From NCBI GenBank assembly GCA_018816585.1, contig JAHIVQ010000003.1, forward strand, positions 1 to 27,739: a stretch of 27,739 nt of DNA, in the 5' to 3' direction. The translations under genes and the position numbers were made by a program. Origin of the DNA: Nanobdellota archaeon (GTDB lineage Archaea > Nanobdellota > Nanobdellia > SCGC-AAA011-G17 > JAFCDX01). The notes under the pieces were generated by a model that was given only the letters and a program-made list of their open reading frames with translations, ran no database searches and had not been told where the DNA came from. This document shows positions 21,081 through 27,739 of this stretch, one piece after another (position 1 is the first letter of the stretch; each line of letters starts with the position of its first letter).

Positions 21081-22804
21081 TTATATACCCCATAAAGGAT
21101 TATTTTTCCTATTAATATTAGCTATCTCCTTTAAAATCTCGATTTCATCAGTATTTAAAAACCTTTTCAATTCTTTTAATTTCCTGAATTCTTGCTCTGT
21201 AACAAAAGAATAAAGTATATCATTCTCATTTATCTGCCTTCCAATAGTCACATCTGGCAGGGAAATAGCCCCTTGTTTTCCCTGTGGAATCTCTTTAATA
21301 TTTTCTTTCTCTAACTGCATACTTTTAACATCTGTTAATTTTTTTTCATCCCTAAATAAAGGAGTACCTATTTTTAGTGTTCCAGCTAAAACTTCAATAC
21401 CTACAACAGCAGGATTACTTGCACGGAATACATAGTCTTGTAATATTTTAATCTTGCAAGGTCTTGTTACATTCTCAAGCTCTTTTGCTTCGATTTTTTT
21501 CTTCTCTTCATCTTGCCATTTTTTTAATTTATCTATTATTGTATAAATAACATTACTTAGAATTACTTTTACTTCTTTTGTTATTTCAGATTTTACATTA
21601 AATCCAAGAATTACTTTATTTAATGGATCTAATTCAGCTGAAACTTCAGATATGTCTTTTTTGCTTATATTTCCAATACTAGCTCTTTTTACTTTAATAT
21701 TATTTTCCTTAAGAAGTTTTATTAATGCCTCCATTGACCCAAGTGAATCTGCCTTAATTGCAACACCTTCATTATCAAGTTCAATAAGAATCTCATTAAT
21801 TTCCTGTTTTATTTCATTTACATCATCTTCAATATTACTTATAACTTTTAACGGCATGCCAGATATTGCATTTTCTATTCCTATTGCTGATATTTTTACA
21901 CCAGAAGAAGCACTGACTTTATTTACAGATTTTAATCTTGATTTTTCAGGTTCAAATATTGCTTTTACTTTTGTAATTATTGGCTCATCAAATGTTCCTA
22001 TTATTATCTGATCATTCTTGCTTATTGAACCATCATAAATTATTACGTCTAAAGTAGTTCCCAAACCTTTTTCTTCTTTTATCTCTAAAATTATTCCTTT
22101 TCCTGGGCCTTTAACATCTGTTTTTAATGAATTTTCAAGATATTTTTGTGATAACCCACTTATTACCATTAATAATTCAGCTATTCCATCTCCTGTTTTT
22201 GCAGAGCATGGAATTAAAGAAATCTGCTTTGTATAGTCTGTTAATCTATCAAATCTTTCTGAATCAAATCCTAATCCAAATAAACTCTCAACAATTTTGT
22301 ATAATTTTTCATCAAGAACTTTTTGAAATGATTCTGGCTGTGAATTTATACTTTCTAACAAAAATTTATTTTCAATTTTTCTATAACCATTTATCAAGTC
22401 TATTTTATTTAAAGCAATAATAAAAGGAGTTTTATATTGTTTTAATATCTCAATAGACTCAAGTGTTTGTGGTTTTAATCCTTCATTTATATCAATTACT
22501 AATATAGCAATATCAGCTAAATTCCCCCCTCTTTTCCTTAAATTATTAAAAGCAGCGTGTCCAGGTGAGTCTATGAATAGTAAACCTGGAATCTTTATAT
22601 CTTTACTTAATAATTTGCCACATATTTTCTTTATTGTTTGCAATGGAATTATTGTTGAAGAAATCCTCTGTGTTATTCCCCCTGCTTCAGATTTCGCAAT
22701 AGCTGTTTCATTTATTTTGTCAATTATACTTGTTTTTCCATGGTCTACATCTTTGGTTATCTAAGATAATGTCCAAGGAAGACCACGATAGGTTGTCTTA
22801 TCAT
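21081..22804 (-). CDS. infB: Translation initiation factor aIF5B/IF2, interrupted by a 20-nt intron
   Basis: The gene begins MIRQPIVVFLGH (ATG at 22804), is broken by 20 nt (22751-22770), and resumes VDHGKTSIIDKI. Removing the 20 nt gives 567 residues, near the family's usual ~590. The spliced protein has G1 GHVDHGKT (11-18), switch 1 GGITQRISSTIIP, G3 DSPGHAAF, G4 NKIDL and G5 SAK, then the barrel domains and the C-terminal RPCKIKILQDYVFRASNPAVVGIEVLAGTLKIGTPL typical of IF2/eIF5B. Without removal, translation stops after 15 residues; starting at the downstream TTG (22643) would lose the P-loop. The factor joins ribosomal subunits using GTP and is essential, so splicing is strongly implied. 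The start overlaps the upstream endonuclease-like gene stop (ATGA). Confidence 0.93.
22751..22770 (-). other. 20-nt bulge-helix-bulge intron in infB
   Basis: On the coding strand the intron is ATTATCTTAGATAACCAAAG. The central helix is TTGG (exon 1, 22776-22773) with CCAA (intron, 22756-22753). The 3-nt bulges are AC|A on the 5' side and AG|A on the 3' side. The inner hairpin is TTATC-TTA-GATAA. An outer stem forms between CGTGGTCT in exon 1 and AGACCATG in exon 2, separated from the core by a few mismatches. Cleavage after the second base of each bulge, the standard EndA geometry, removes exactly 20 nt and joins GGAC to ATGTAGACC, restoring GHVDHG. Confidence 0.85.
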
Positions 22805-24183
22805 ATTATTACCTTCTCTATTTTAGAGTAAAATTTTAATATATTATTTCCTTTTAAAGTTAATGTATATATATAAGGTCTGTTTTTATATTTTCTTGTA
22901 CTTTTAATATATCCTTCTTTTCTGAATTTTCTAAGATAAAAAACAGTAGTTATCTGAGAAAGACCCAATATTTTAGCTAAAGAGAGGGAAGAATTTATAT
23001 TTTTAGATATATTCTTCAGATATTTATAAAGTATACTTTTTTTAGAATTTATAAAATTTTTATATAAAATATTCTTTCTTTTGGTATGTTTTATAGCATC
23101 ATTTTTTATCAAATATTTAAAATTATTATACCCATATATGTTAACATTCCAACAACCACTACTATAATACGGATTTGAGGGAGATAAATTAAGTAATTTA
23201 CAAACTTTTGCATATAATTCTACATCTTCTTTTTCTCGTGTAGAAAATGTAATACAATTTTTTGCAATGCCTATATCTCCTCTACTAACTCCTCTAAAAA
23301 AACTTAGAGCATATCGCTTGTTATTACAAACTATATTTTTACAATATTCATATATCTGATGAAAAACCTCAGCTAAGCTAGAATTACTAATTGATATTAT
23401 ACAAACCCCATATTTTGCCCTTACAGATTCATTTTTATACACCTTAATATTATTTTTATTAATACCTTGTTTAGACCAAAAACATTTTAATTTATTAATT
23501 AAATTTGGGTTTGTTTTAGGAAATAATATTTGACAATCCCAAATCTCTTTTTTTATTTTGAATAATTTTTTAATGGAATCAATAAACCAAGAAATTTGTT
23601 CGGGTTCTGAATTAGAGAATGAAAATCTATCTAGATTGTGACCTTTTTTTCTAAATCTAAGACCTTCACAGAAAAATGCACCCATAATTTCTATCAAATC
23701 ATTTTCTTTATGTATAATTTGTATTTTTTTAGGTAATACAAAGGGTTTGCACCCCCTACTATAAATCCAAACAATATTATCATTTTTATTTAAACTAAAA
23801 GAATATAATGGATTACCTATACGAGTTTTTGTGAATTTTGGTAAGACTATATAATTTTTTATTTTTTTTATATAATTTATCTTTGAAGACTTACATACTT
23901 GTAATAAATTTAATTCTATATTTCTAACTTTTACATCTTTTGCAATTTCTCTAGGGATGGTAAATGAATAACAATATGATCCTTTAGAGTTATTATGTTT
24001 AACCATAACTGAAGGAAAGATACAATTATTTAATTGAAAAAGACAACCATCCCCAATATTTAATCTTGATTTGTTAATAACGTCACGTTTAACAATAGCT
24101 TTATATGAAGGTAGAGATTTATTTCCTTTGTTTATTTCATATAAATTTACTACAATTTTAATGTTACCAATGCTTTTAACCAT
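22801..24183 (-). CDS. LAGLIDADG homing-endonuclease-like protein upstream of infB
   Basis: 460 residues. Residues ~30-90 resemble two AbrB/SpoVT-type swapped-hairpin segments (YKAIVKRDVINKSRLNIGDG; YSFTIPREIAKDVKVRNIEL). The two LAGLIDADG-like helices are LIEIMGAFFCEG (163-174, acid E173) and YALSFFRGVSRGD (291-303, acid D303), so a monomeric two-motif endonuclease is likely. Residues ~400-455 look like a winged helix (LSLAKILGLSQITTVFYLRKFRKEGYI). It has no intein ends and its own TATA box and ATG, so it is free-standing. Its stop overlaps the infB ATG (ATGA), and it occupies the place between rpl24e and infB where many archaea have ndk. It ends 30 nt from the infB intron; a homing link is inferred. 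Confidence 0.8.
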   Translation of the reverse strand: MVKSIGNIKIVVNLYEINKGNKSLPSYKAIVKRDVINKSRLNIGDGCLFQLNNCIFPSVMVKHNNSKGSYCYSFTIPREIAKDVKVRNIELNLLQVCKSSKINYIKKIKNYIVLPKFTKTRIGNPLYSFSLNKNDNIVWIYSRGCKPFVLPKKIQIIHKENDLIEIMGAFFCEGLRFRKKGHNLDRFSFSNSEPEQISWFIDSIKKLFKIKKEIWDCQILFPKTNPNLINKLKCFWSKQGINKNNIKVYKNESVRAKYGVCIISISNSSLAEVFHQIYEYCKNIVCNNKRYALSFFRGVSRGDIGIAKNCITFSTREKEDVELYAKVCKLLNLSPSNPYYSSGCWNVNIYGYNNFKYLIKNDAIKHTKRKNILYKNFINSKKSILYKYLKNISKNINSSLSLAKILGLSQITTVFYLRKFRKEGYIKSTRKYKNRPYIYTLTLKGNNILKFYSKIEKVII

Positions 24184-24202
24184 AAATATAACAGTTAAAG
24201 GT

Positions 24203-24213
24203 AAAATATAAAT
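24203..24213 (-). promoter_or_regulatory. TATA box of the LAGLIDADG gene
   Basis: Minus-strand GATTTATATTTTA lies about 25 nt before ATG 24183. The 136-bp spacer to rpl24e (24184-24319) holds this promoter and nothing else I can support. The same transcript would carry infB. Confidence 0.45.
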
Positions 24214-24319
24214 CTTTTGATTTTGTAAATATTAAGGATATATTGAATGTAATTGAAGACAAAAATGAATTGAATAAAAAGTTAAAAATGAAGTTTTTAA
24301 TTTATAAATGCTTTTAAGA

Positions 24320-24517
24320 TTATTTTTTAGTCTTCTTCTTACGTACACTGCCTTTTTCATAATAACTAGTCCATTTTAACTTTCTTGCATCTCTTTTTAA
24401 TTTTAGAGCATTAGACTCACACTTTTTTACGTGAAAATATAAAACTTTAGCATCACTTCTTACAAAGATCTTACCAGTTCCATGAGGAATATCCTTTCCA
24501 CAGAATGAACATTTCAT
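24320..24517 (-). CDS. rpl24e: Large ribosomal subunit protein eL24 (L24e)
   Basis: 65 residues. The zinc-binding start MKCSFCGKDIPHGTGKIFVRSDAKVLYFHVKKCE and the following LKLKRDARKLKWTSYYEK match archaeal L24e, with a basic KKK tail. A 50S subunit protein. It lies 5 bp after rps28e on the same strand, in the standard order L7Ae-S28e-L24e. Confidence 0.97.
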   Translation of the reverse strand: MKCSFCGKDIPHGTGKIFVRSDAKVLYFHVKKCESNALKLKRDARKLKWTSYYEKGSVRKKKTKK

Positions 24518-24522
24518 TTAAT

Positions 24523-24861
24523 TTACCTCTTCTTTCCTTGAGCTAATTTTCTTGCTTCAATTTCTGTCTCTCTTAACATTAGTATATCACCAATTCTTAT
24601 TGGTCCTTTTACATTTCTTCTAAGAACTTTTCCTAAATCACGTCCCTCAAGAATCTTGCATCTGACTTGTGTTGCTTCTCCTCTCATACCTGTTCTCCCT
24701 ACAAGTTCTTCAACTCTTGCTGGAAAAGCATGAGTGAATAAACCACCACCAGTTACTTCTTTCTCAGATTTACTAGAATCTATATGAATCTCCTTCTTCT
24801 GCTTACGTTTTTCTTTTCTTTCAGCTTTTGTATCAGCTTTAGCTTTCTTTTTTTCTGCCAT
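24523..24861 (-). CDS. rps28e: Small ribosomal subunit protein eS28 (S28e) with N-terminal extension
   Basis: 112 residues. Residues ~40-112 are S28e: FPARVEELVGRTGMRGEATQVRCKILEGRDLGKVLRRNVKGPIRIGDILMLRETEIEARKL. The first ~35 residues are a lysine/alanine-rich extension not present in most archaeal S28e (~70 residues), perhaps contacting rRNA. The extension is in frame with a good ATG 11 bp after rpl7ae, so I keep it. Confidence 0.95.
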   Translation of the reverse strand: MAEKKKAKADTKAERKEKRKQKKEIHIDSSKSEKEVTGGGLFTHAFPARVEELVGRTGMRGEATQVRCKILEGRDLGKVLRRNVKGPIRIGDILMLRETEIEARKLAQGKKR

Positions 24862-24872
24862 CTTTTAAAGAA

Positions 24873-25220
24873 TTATTTTAAATTATCTATAATATACTTA
24901 ATTGATCTCTTAGCATCTCCTTCTTGTATTATAGCAACTGCTGTTGTCTTTACATTTAATCCTGCAGAAGCACCTAGCTCTTCTTTAGAAGGAACAACTA
25001 CTAAAGGAATGTTTTTTTCCTTGCAAAGTGCTGGAAAATGCATAATTATCTCTTTTGGTTCTACATCTTTGGCAACAACAACTAATTTTGCTATTCCTCT
25101 TTCTACTACTTTAGTAACTTCATTAGAACCCTTTTTAATTTTTCCTGATTTTTTTGCCTGTTCTATGGCTTCATATGCTTTTTCTATAATATCTTTTTGT
25201 GACTCTTCATTAAGATTCAT
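24873..25220 (-). CDS. rpl7ae: Ribosomal protein L7Ae, k-turn binding protein
   Basis: 115 residues of the L7Ae/L30e family: KKGSNEVTKVVERGIAKLVVVAKDVEPKEIIMHFPALCKEKNIPLVVVPSKEELGASAGL is the diagnostic k-turn RNA-binding core. It serves in the ribosome, in box C/D and H/ACA RNPs, and in RNase P. A Shine-Dalgarno-like AGGAG (25226-25230) is 5 nt before the ATG, one of the few clear ones in the window. First gene of the minus-strand cluster through aIF2-gamma. Confidence 0.97.
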   Translation of the reverse strand: MNLNEESQKDIIEKAYEAIEQAKKSGKIKKGSNEVTKVVERGIAKLVVVAKDVEPKEIIMHFPALCKEKNIPLVVVPSKEELGASAGLNVKTTAVAIIQEGDAKRSIKYIIDNLK

Positions 25221-25306
25221 TTTGACTCCTCTTAAATCATTAATTTAATAATTTTTAATACACTACCTATTTAAAAAGCTTTTCTTTAGCCCTTGATTTA
25301 GAAAAT

Positions 25307-25313
25307 TTTATAA
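25307..25313 (+). promoter_or_regulatory. TATA box of the 25.3 kb small gene
   Basis: TTTATAA is centred about 25 nt before ATG 25335, predicting a leaderless transcript. Confidence 0.45.
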
Positions 25314-25334
25314 GTACTTTTTAGATATAAAAAT

Positions 25335-25601
25335 ATGAAATTTAAGCAATTTTCTGAAGAAGTAGAAGATAGATTGTTGAAAGAAGTTTTATGTGATTTA
25401 GAACTTGTTGTAGGAATATGTACCAGAGGTTCACCTGAAATTAAAGAGCATGAATTTAGTATATTAAATTTATATAAAGAAAAATATGAAAATGATGTTA
25501 TACCCAAAAGTGGATTTTATGGATCCAGTTCAGATTTATTTAAAAAAGTATATCAAGGGATTAAAGGAATTATATTAACTAATATAGGCTGTCAATTATG
25601 A
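25335..25601 (+). CDS. Small unknown protein
   Basis: 88 residues, ending GIILTNIGCQL, with no membrane segment. A helical start (FKQFSEEVEDRLLKEVLCDL) leads to VVGICTRGSPEIKEHEFSIL. I do not recognise it. It has its own promoter-like TATA box at leaderless distance, supporting expression. It is divergent from rpl7ae, and its last 10 bp overlap the 3' end of the opposing gltX. Confidence 0.5.
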   Translation: MKFKQFSEEVEDRLLKEVLCDLELVVGICTRGSPEIKEHEFSILNLYKEKYENDVIPKSGFYGSSSDLFKKVYQGIKGIILTNIGCQL

Positions 25602-27253
25602 GTATACCAAAAAACTAGCTTATTTTTCTCTTTTTTATCAAGTTTACAGAAAGCAAATCTTTCCAGTTGGATAACAGAATTTTCCTTAACATTTTTAATA
25701 TCAACTTCTCCAAGACCTTTCTTAACAGAGCCATCAGGCATTAATACCTCAATATTTACTAAATCCTTTGAAACAGGCAGCCAGTGAATCATTTTTGCAT
25801 TTAAGCCTTGTTCATATTCTTCTGAAACAAACTCATTGTTTTTAAAATTAAACAAGTGCATAAATCTATATGTTTTATTTTTCTCTATTAAATCAGAAAC
25901 ATAAAATTCATCATTTATCTTTAGTATTCTAAAACCTTTTTTTAAATCTGGATGAAGTGGTGCTTTTGCTTCCTTGATTGTTTTAAGAATATTCTTTATT
26001 TTAATCTTTTTAGGATTTTCAATAAAGAAATACCTATCAGCTTCTTTTTCTATTAACTTCCTGTTTTCAGAATATAAACCATCAATTGGTGCTGTAACTT
26101 CATTCTGATTTAATCCAAATTGCAATAAAAAAGTTCTTATTGCCTCTGCTTTAATGCCTCTTCTTTTCAATGATTGCAGGGACCATGTTCTTGGATCATC
26201 CCATCCAAAATACTCACCACTCTTAACTTCTTTTTGAGCTTTTGATTTTGATATTTTTACTCCTTCTAATTGCAATAATCCATTATGTATTAATTCAGCA
26301 TGTTTCCATTTGAATATATCCCAGATATATTTTTCCATATCTGACTCTATCATTAAATCTTTTCCTCTTATTACATGAGTTACATTAAGCAAATGATCAT
26401 CAATTGCCCATGAGAAATCAAGTAATGGCCATACTCTATATTTTTTTCCAACTCTTGGATGCTCTCTTTCAGATATTCTTGCTATTACCCTGTCTCTGAA
26501 AGCTGGATTTTTATCCTGCATACTTGTTTTTATTCTTAGTGTGAAAGAACCTTCTTTTGTTTTTTTGTCAAACATTAATTTCCATTTTTTTAAGTTTTCA
26601 GTTACAGATTGAGATCTGCACTTGCAATCTTTTTCATTTTTTCTATTCTCCCTTAATTCTTCAGATGAGCAAGAACAAACATAAGCCTTATTTTTATTAA
26701 TTAATTCTTCAGCATATTTATAGTAAATTTCTAATCTGTCTGATTTGTAAATTATATTTTTATCATATTTAACTTCTAAAAAATCAAGTCCTTCAGGAAT
26801 TAATTTATATGCTTCTTTTACAATTGGCTTTTCTTCAGAACCAATAGTATCATCCATAATTAATAATAATTTTCCTTTGTATTTCTTGCAGTATTCGTCA
26901 TTTAATATAATAGTTCTTGCATTACCTATATGCAACGGGCCTGAAGGAAATGGAGCTATTCTCATAATTACTTTTCCAGAAACATTTGAAAGTTCTTTTA
27001 ATTTAATTTCTTGTTTTTCTCTTTTTTCCAGTAATTCAGGAGCTATTTTTTTTAATTCATCTGTTTGTTTTTCTAAGCTTAATTTATTTACTTCATTTAT
27101 TATAGATTGTATTTCCTTAGAAATTTCTTTTAATTTATTTTTTATATTTGGATCTTCATTAATCAATTTGCCAATAATAGAACCAAGAACTGCTTTGCCA
27201 TTATGTCTTACTGCATTCTCCAAGGCATACTTCCTGATGTTTTCTTTTAACAT
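25592..27253 (-). CDS. gltX: Glutamyl-tRNA synthetase (archaeal type)
   Basis: 553 residues, class I synthetase. An N-terminal helical extension (1-90) typical of archaeal/eukaryotic GluRS precedes the catalytic domain, with APFPSGPLHIGNAR (HIGH motif, 108-111 region), the Cys-rich insert CSCSS...CKCRS, WAIDDHLLNVTHVIRGKD and VKISKSKAQ (KMSKS). A C-terminal beta-barrel anticodon domain follows (KGLGEVDIKNVKENSVIQLERFAFCKL). It charges tRNA-Glu and, in many archaea, tRNA-Gln for transamidation. The minus-strand TTTATATATAAA at 27271-27282 lies ~22-27 nt before the ATG. Confidence 0.96.
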   Translation of the reverse strand: MLKENIRKYALENAVRHNGKAVLGSIIGKLINEDPNIKNKLKEISKEIQSIINEVNKLSLEKQTDELKKIAPELLEKREKQEIKLKELSNVSGKVIMRIAPFPSGPLHIGNARTIILNDEYCKKYKGKLLLIMDDTIGSEEKPIVKEAYKLIPEGLDFLEVKYDKNIIYKSDRLEIYYKYAEELINKNKAYVCSCSSEELRENRKNEKDCKCRSQSVTENLKKWKLMFDKKTKEGSFTLRIKTSMQDKNPAFRDRVIARISEREHPRVGKKYRVWPLLDFSWAIDDHLLNVTHVIRGKDLMIESDMEKYIWDIFKWKHAELIHNGLLQLEGVKISKSKAQKEVKSGEYFGWDDPRTWSLQSLKRRGIKAEAIRTFLLQFGLNQNEVTAPIDGLYSENRKLIEKEADRYFFIENPKKIKIKNILKTIKEAKAPLHPDLKKGFRILKINDEFYVSDLIEKNKTYRFMHLFNFKNNEFVSEEYEQGLNAKMIHWLPVSKDLVNIEVLMPDGSVKKGLGEVDIKNVKENSVIQLERFAFCKLDKKEKNKLVFWYTHN

Positions 27254-27255
27254 AA

Positions 27256-27282
27256 TTTATTTAAACTAGGTTTATATATAAA
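27256..27282. promoter_or_regulatory. Compact divergent promoter between gltX and the PUA-like gene
   Basis: The 33-bp spacer and its edges hold two TATA boxes: TTATTTAAA (about 27256-27264) suits the plus gene at 27287, and TTTATATATAAA (27271-27282) suits gltX on the minus strand. They are interleaved, so the two initiations probably compete. Confidence 0.5.
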
Positions 27283-27286
27283 TATT

Positions 27287-27739
27287 ATGAATCTAAGGGT
27301 GCTTAACAAGAAGGAATCACTTGAAATTATAAATAGAATTATAAAGCAGTTTGATATAAAAAACCTTGGGCTTGATTATGCTTTTTTCCAGAATGAGGAT
27401 AAAATATTTCTAATAAGCAAAGACCTAAGAAAGGTAGATTTTCAAAAATTAAGAATAAATAATCTTGGCTTGTATTTTTGCACTCTTGCAAAGAATGGAA
27501 TAAGATTAACAATAGAAGGAACACAATTAATAGGAGATAAAGCAAATAAAAATATTATTGATATAAAAGAAAATGAATTAGTATATTGGTTTAATGGCGA
27601 GAATCTTGTAAGAAAAGACATTGATGGATTTGTTATAATAAAGTATAAAAATGATTTTCTTGGCTGTGGATATGGCAAAGAAGGAATAATAATAAATTAT
27701 ATTCCAAAAGAACGAAGAGTTAAAGGGTTGATATATTAA
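27287..27739 (+). CDS. PUA-domain-like RNA-binding protein
   Basis: 150 residues ending at TAA, the last bases of the window. The C-terminal half (NELVYWFNGENLVRKDIDGFVIIKYKNDFLGCGYGKEGIIINYIPKERRV) resembles PUA-type domains like those at the C-terminus of RsmF/NOP2-type RNA methyltransferases and of NIP7, here without a catalytic domain. A role in rRNA or tRNA modification or ribosome assembly is inferred. ATG 27287 is 29 nt after a TATA box; GTG at 27299 is an alternative start. Confidence 0.65.
   Translation: MNLRVLNKKESLEIINRIIKQFDIKNLGLDYAFFQNEDKIFLISKDLRKVDFQKLRINNLGLYFCTLAKNGIRLTIEGTQLIGDKANKNIIDIKENELVYWFNGENLVRKDIDGFVIIKYKNDFLGCGYGKEGIIINYIPKERRVKGLIY

Noticed and set aside
21081..22643. 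infB as a shorter gene starting at TTG 22643
   Set aside because: This would lack the P-loop and switch 1, which are encoded just upstream in the same frame, so it cannot be a working GTPase.
22749..22770. Alternative BHB fold in infB with ACAT/ATGT as the central helix and a 22-nt intron
   Set aside because: It also gives two 3-nt bulges, but joining the exons yields GGA CAT TAA, a stop, and shifts the frame. The TTGG/CCAA fold restores GHVDHGKT exactly.
22801..24183. The LAGLIDADG ORF as an intein or intron-internal gene of infB
   Set aside because: It has its own ATG and promoter, no splicing blocks, and no infB coding sequence on its 5' side; the infB N-terminus lies after it.
24784..25248. 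154-codon plus-strand ORF opposite rpl7ae and rps28e
   Set aside because: It is the reverse frame of two clear ribosomal genes, with hydrophobic low-complexity translation typical of antisense AT-rich DNA.
1..27739. CRISPR array or transposase/integrase genes
   Set aside because: I found no regularly spaced repeat-spacer pattern and no transposase or tyrosine/serine recombinase motif in any frame.

Overview
The window is a very AT-rich archaeal chromosome segment with short spacers, many ATGA start/stop overlaps, and TATA boxes about 25-30 nt upstream of start codons (leaderless style). It carries archaeal-type ribosomal proteins (L7Ae, S28e, L24e, S6e, S24e, S27ae), aIF2-gamma, aIF5B/IF2, Rpo7, Spt4, archaeal GluRS, a bacterial-type DNA gyrase, a kleisin (ScpA) and small surface or toxin-antitoxin genes. 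This suggests a DPANN archaeon of the Woesearchaeota/Pacearchaeota kind; that placement is inference, not proof.

Layout. 1-3.3 kb is an accessory zone: the 3' end of a membrane-protein gene is present three times, and the copies bracket an AAA ATPase gene and a nucleotidyltransferase/HEPN pair. 3.4-5.65 kb is a four-gene operon (two small HEPN-like helical proteins, a MinD-like ATPase, a membrane protein) with three successive ATGA overlaps. 5.8-7.1 kb holds tRNA-His(GUG) with a 14-nt intron, followed 8 nt later by hisS. 7.1-8.7 kb has a small gene with an unclear start, scpA, and a small unknown gene. 8.7-10.3 kb (minus) is PIN nuclease-rpo7-spt4-rps24e-rps27ae, preceded by a MntA-HepT module whose last codons overlap the PIN gene. 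11.4-16.9 kb is gyrB-gyrA, with gyrA interrupted by a 392-residue intein containing an HNH-type nuclease. A membrane-anchored subtilase follows. 19.1-25.2 kb (minus) is rpl7ae-rps28e-rpl24e-LAGLIDADG gene-infB-small ORF-rps6e-aIF2-gamma. The window ends with gltX and a PUA-like protein gene.

The most striking observation is in infB (aIF5B). Its P-loop GHVDHGKT is interrupted by 20 extra nucleotides (22751-22770) that add a frameshift and a stop. They fold as a bulge-helix-bulge (BHB) with two 3-nt bulges, a 4-bp TTGG/CCAA central helix and a 5-bp inner hairpin. Cutting at the canonical bulge positions restores GHVDHGKT exactly. This looks like a tiny BHB intron in an essential protein-coding mRNA, removed by the same tRNA-splicing endonuclease that must process the tRNA-His intron nearby. 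A LAGLIDADG-endonuclease-like gene overlaps the infB start by ATGA and ends 30 nt from the intron, which suggests a homing relationship.

The minus-strand translation/transcription genes at 25.2-19.1 kb and 10.3-8.7 kb are, by established archaeal gene order, two halves of one conserved cluster. Here they are separated by the toxin-antitoxin, gyrase and subtilase block.
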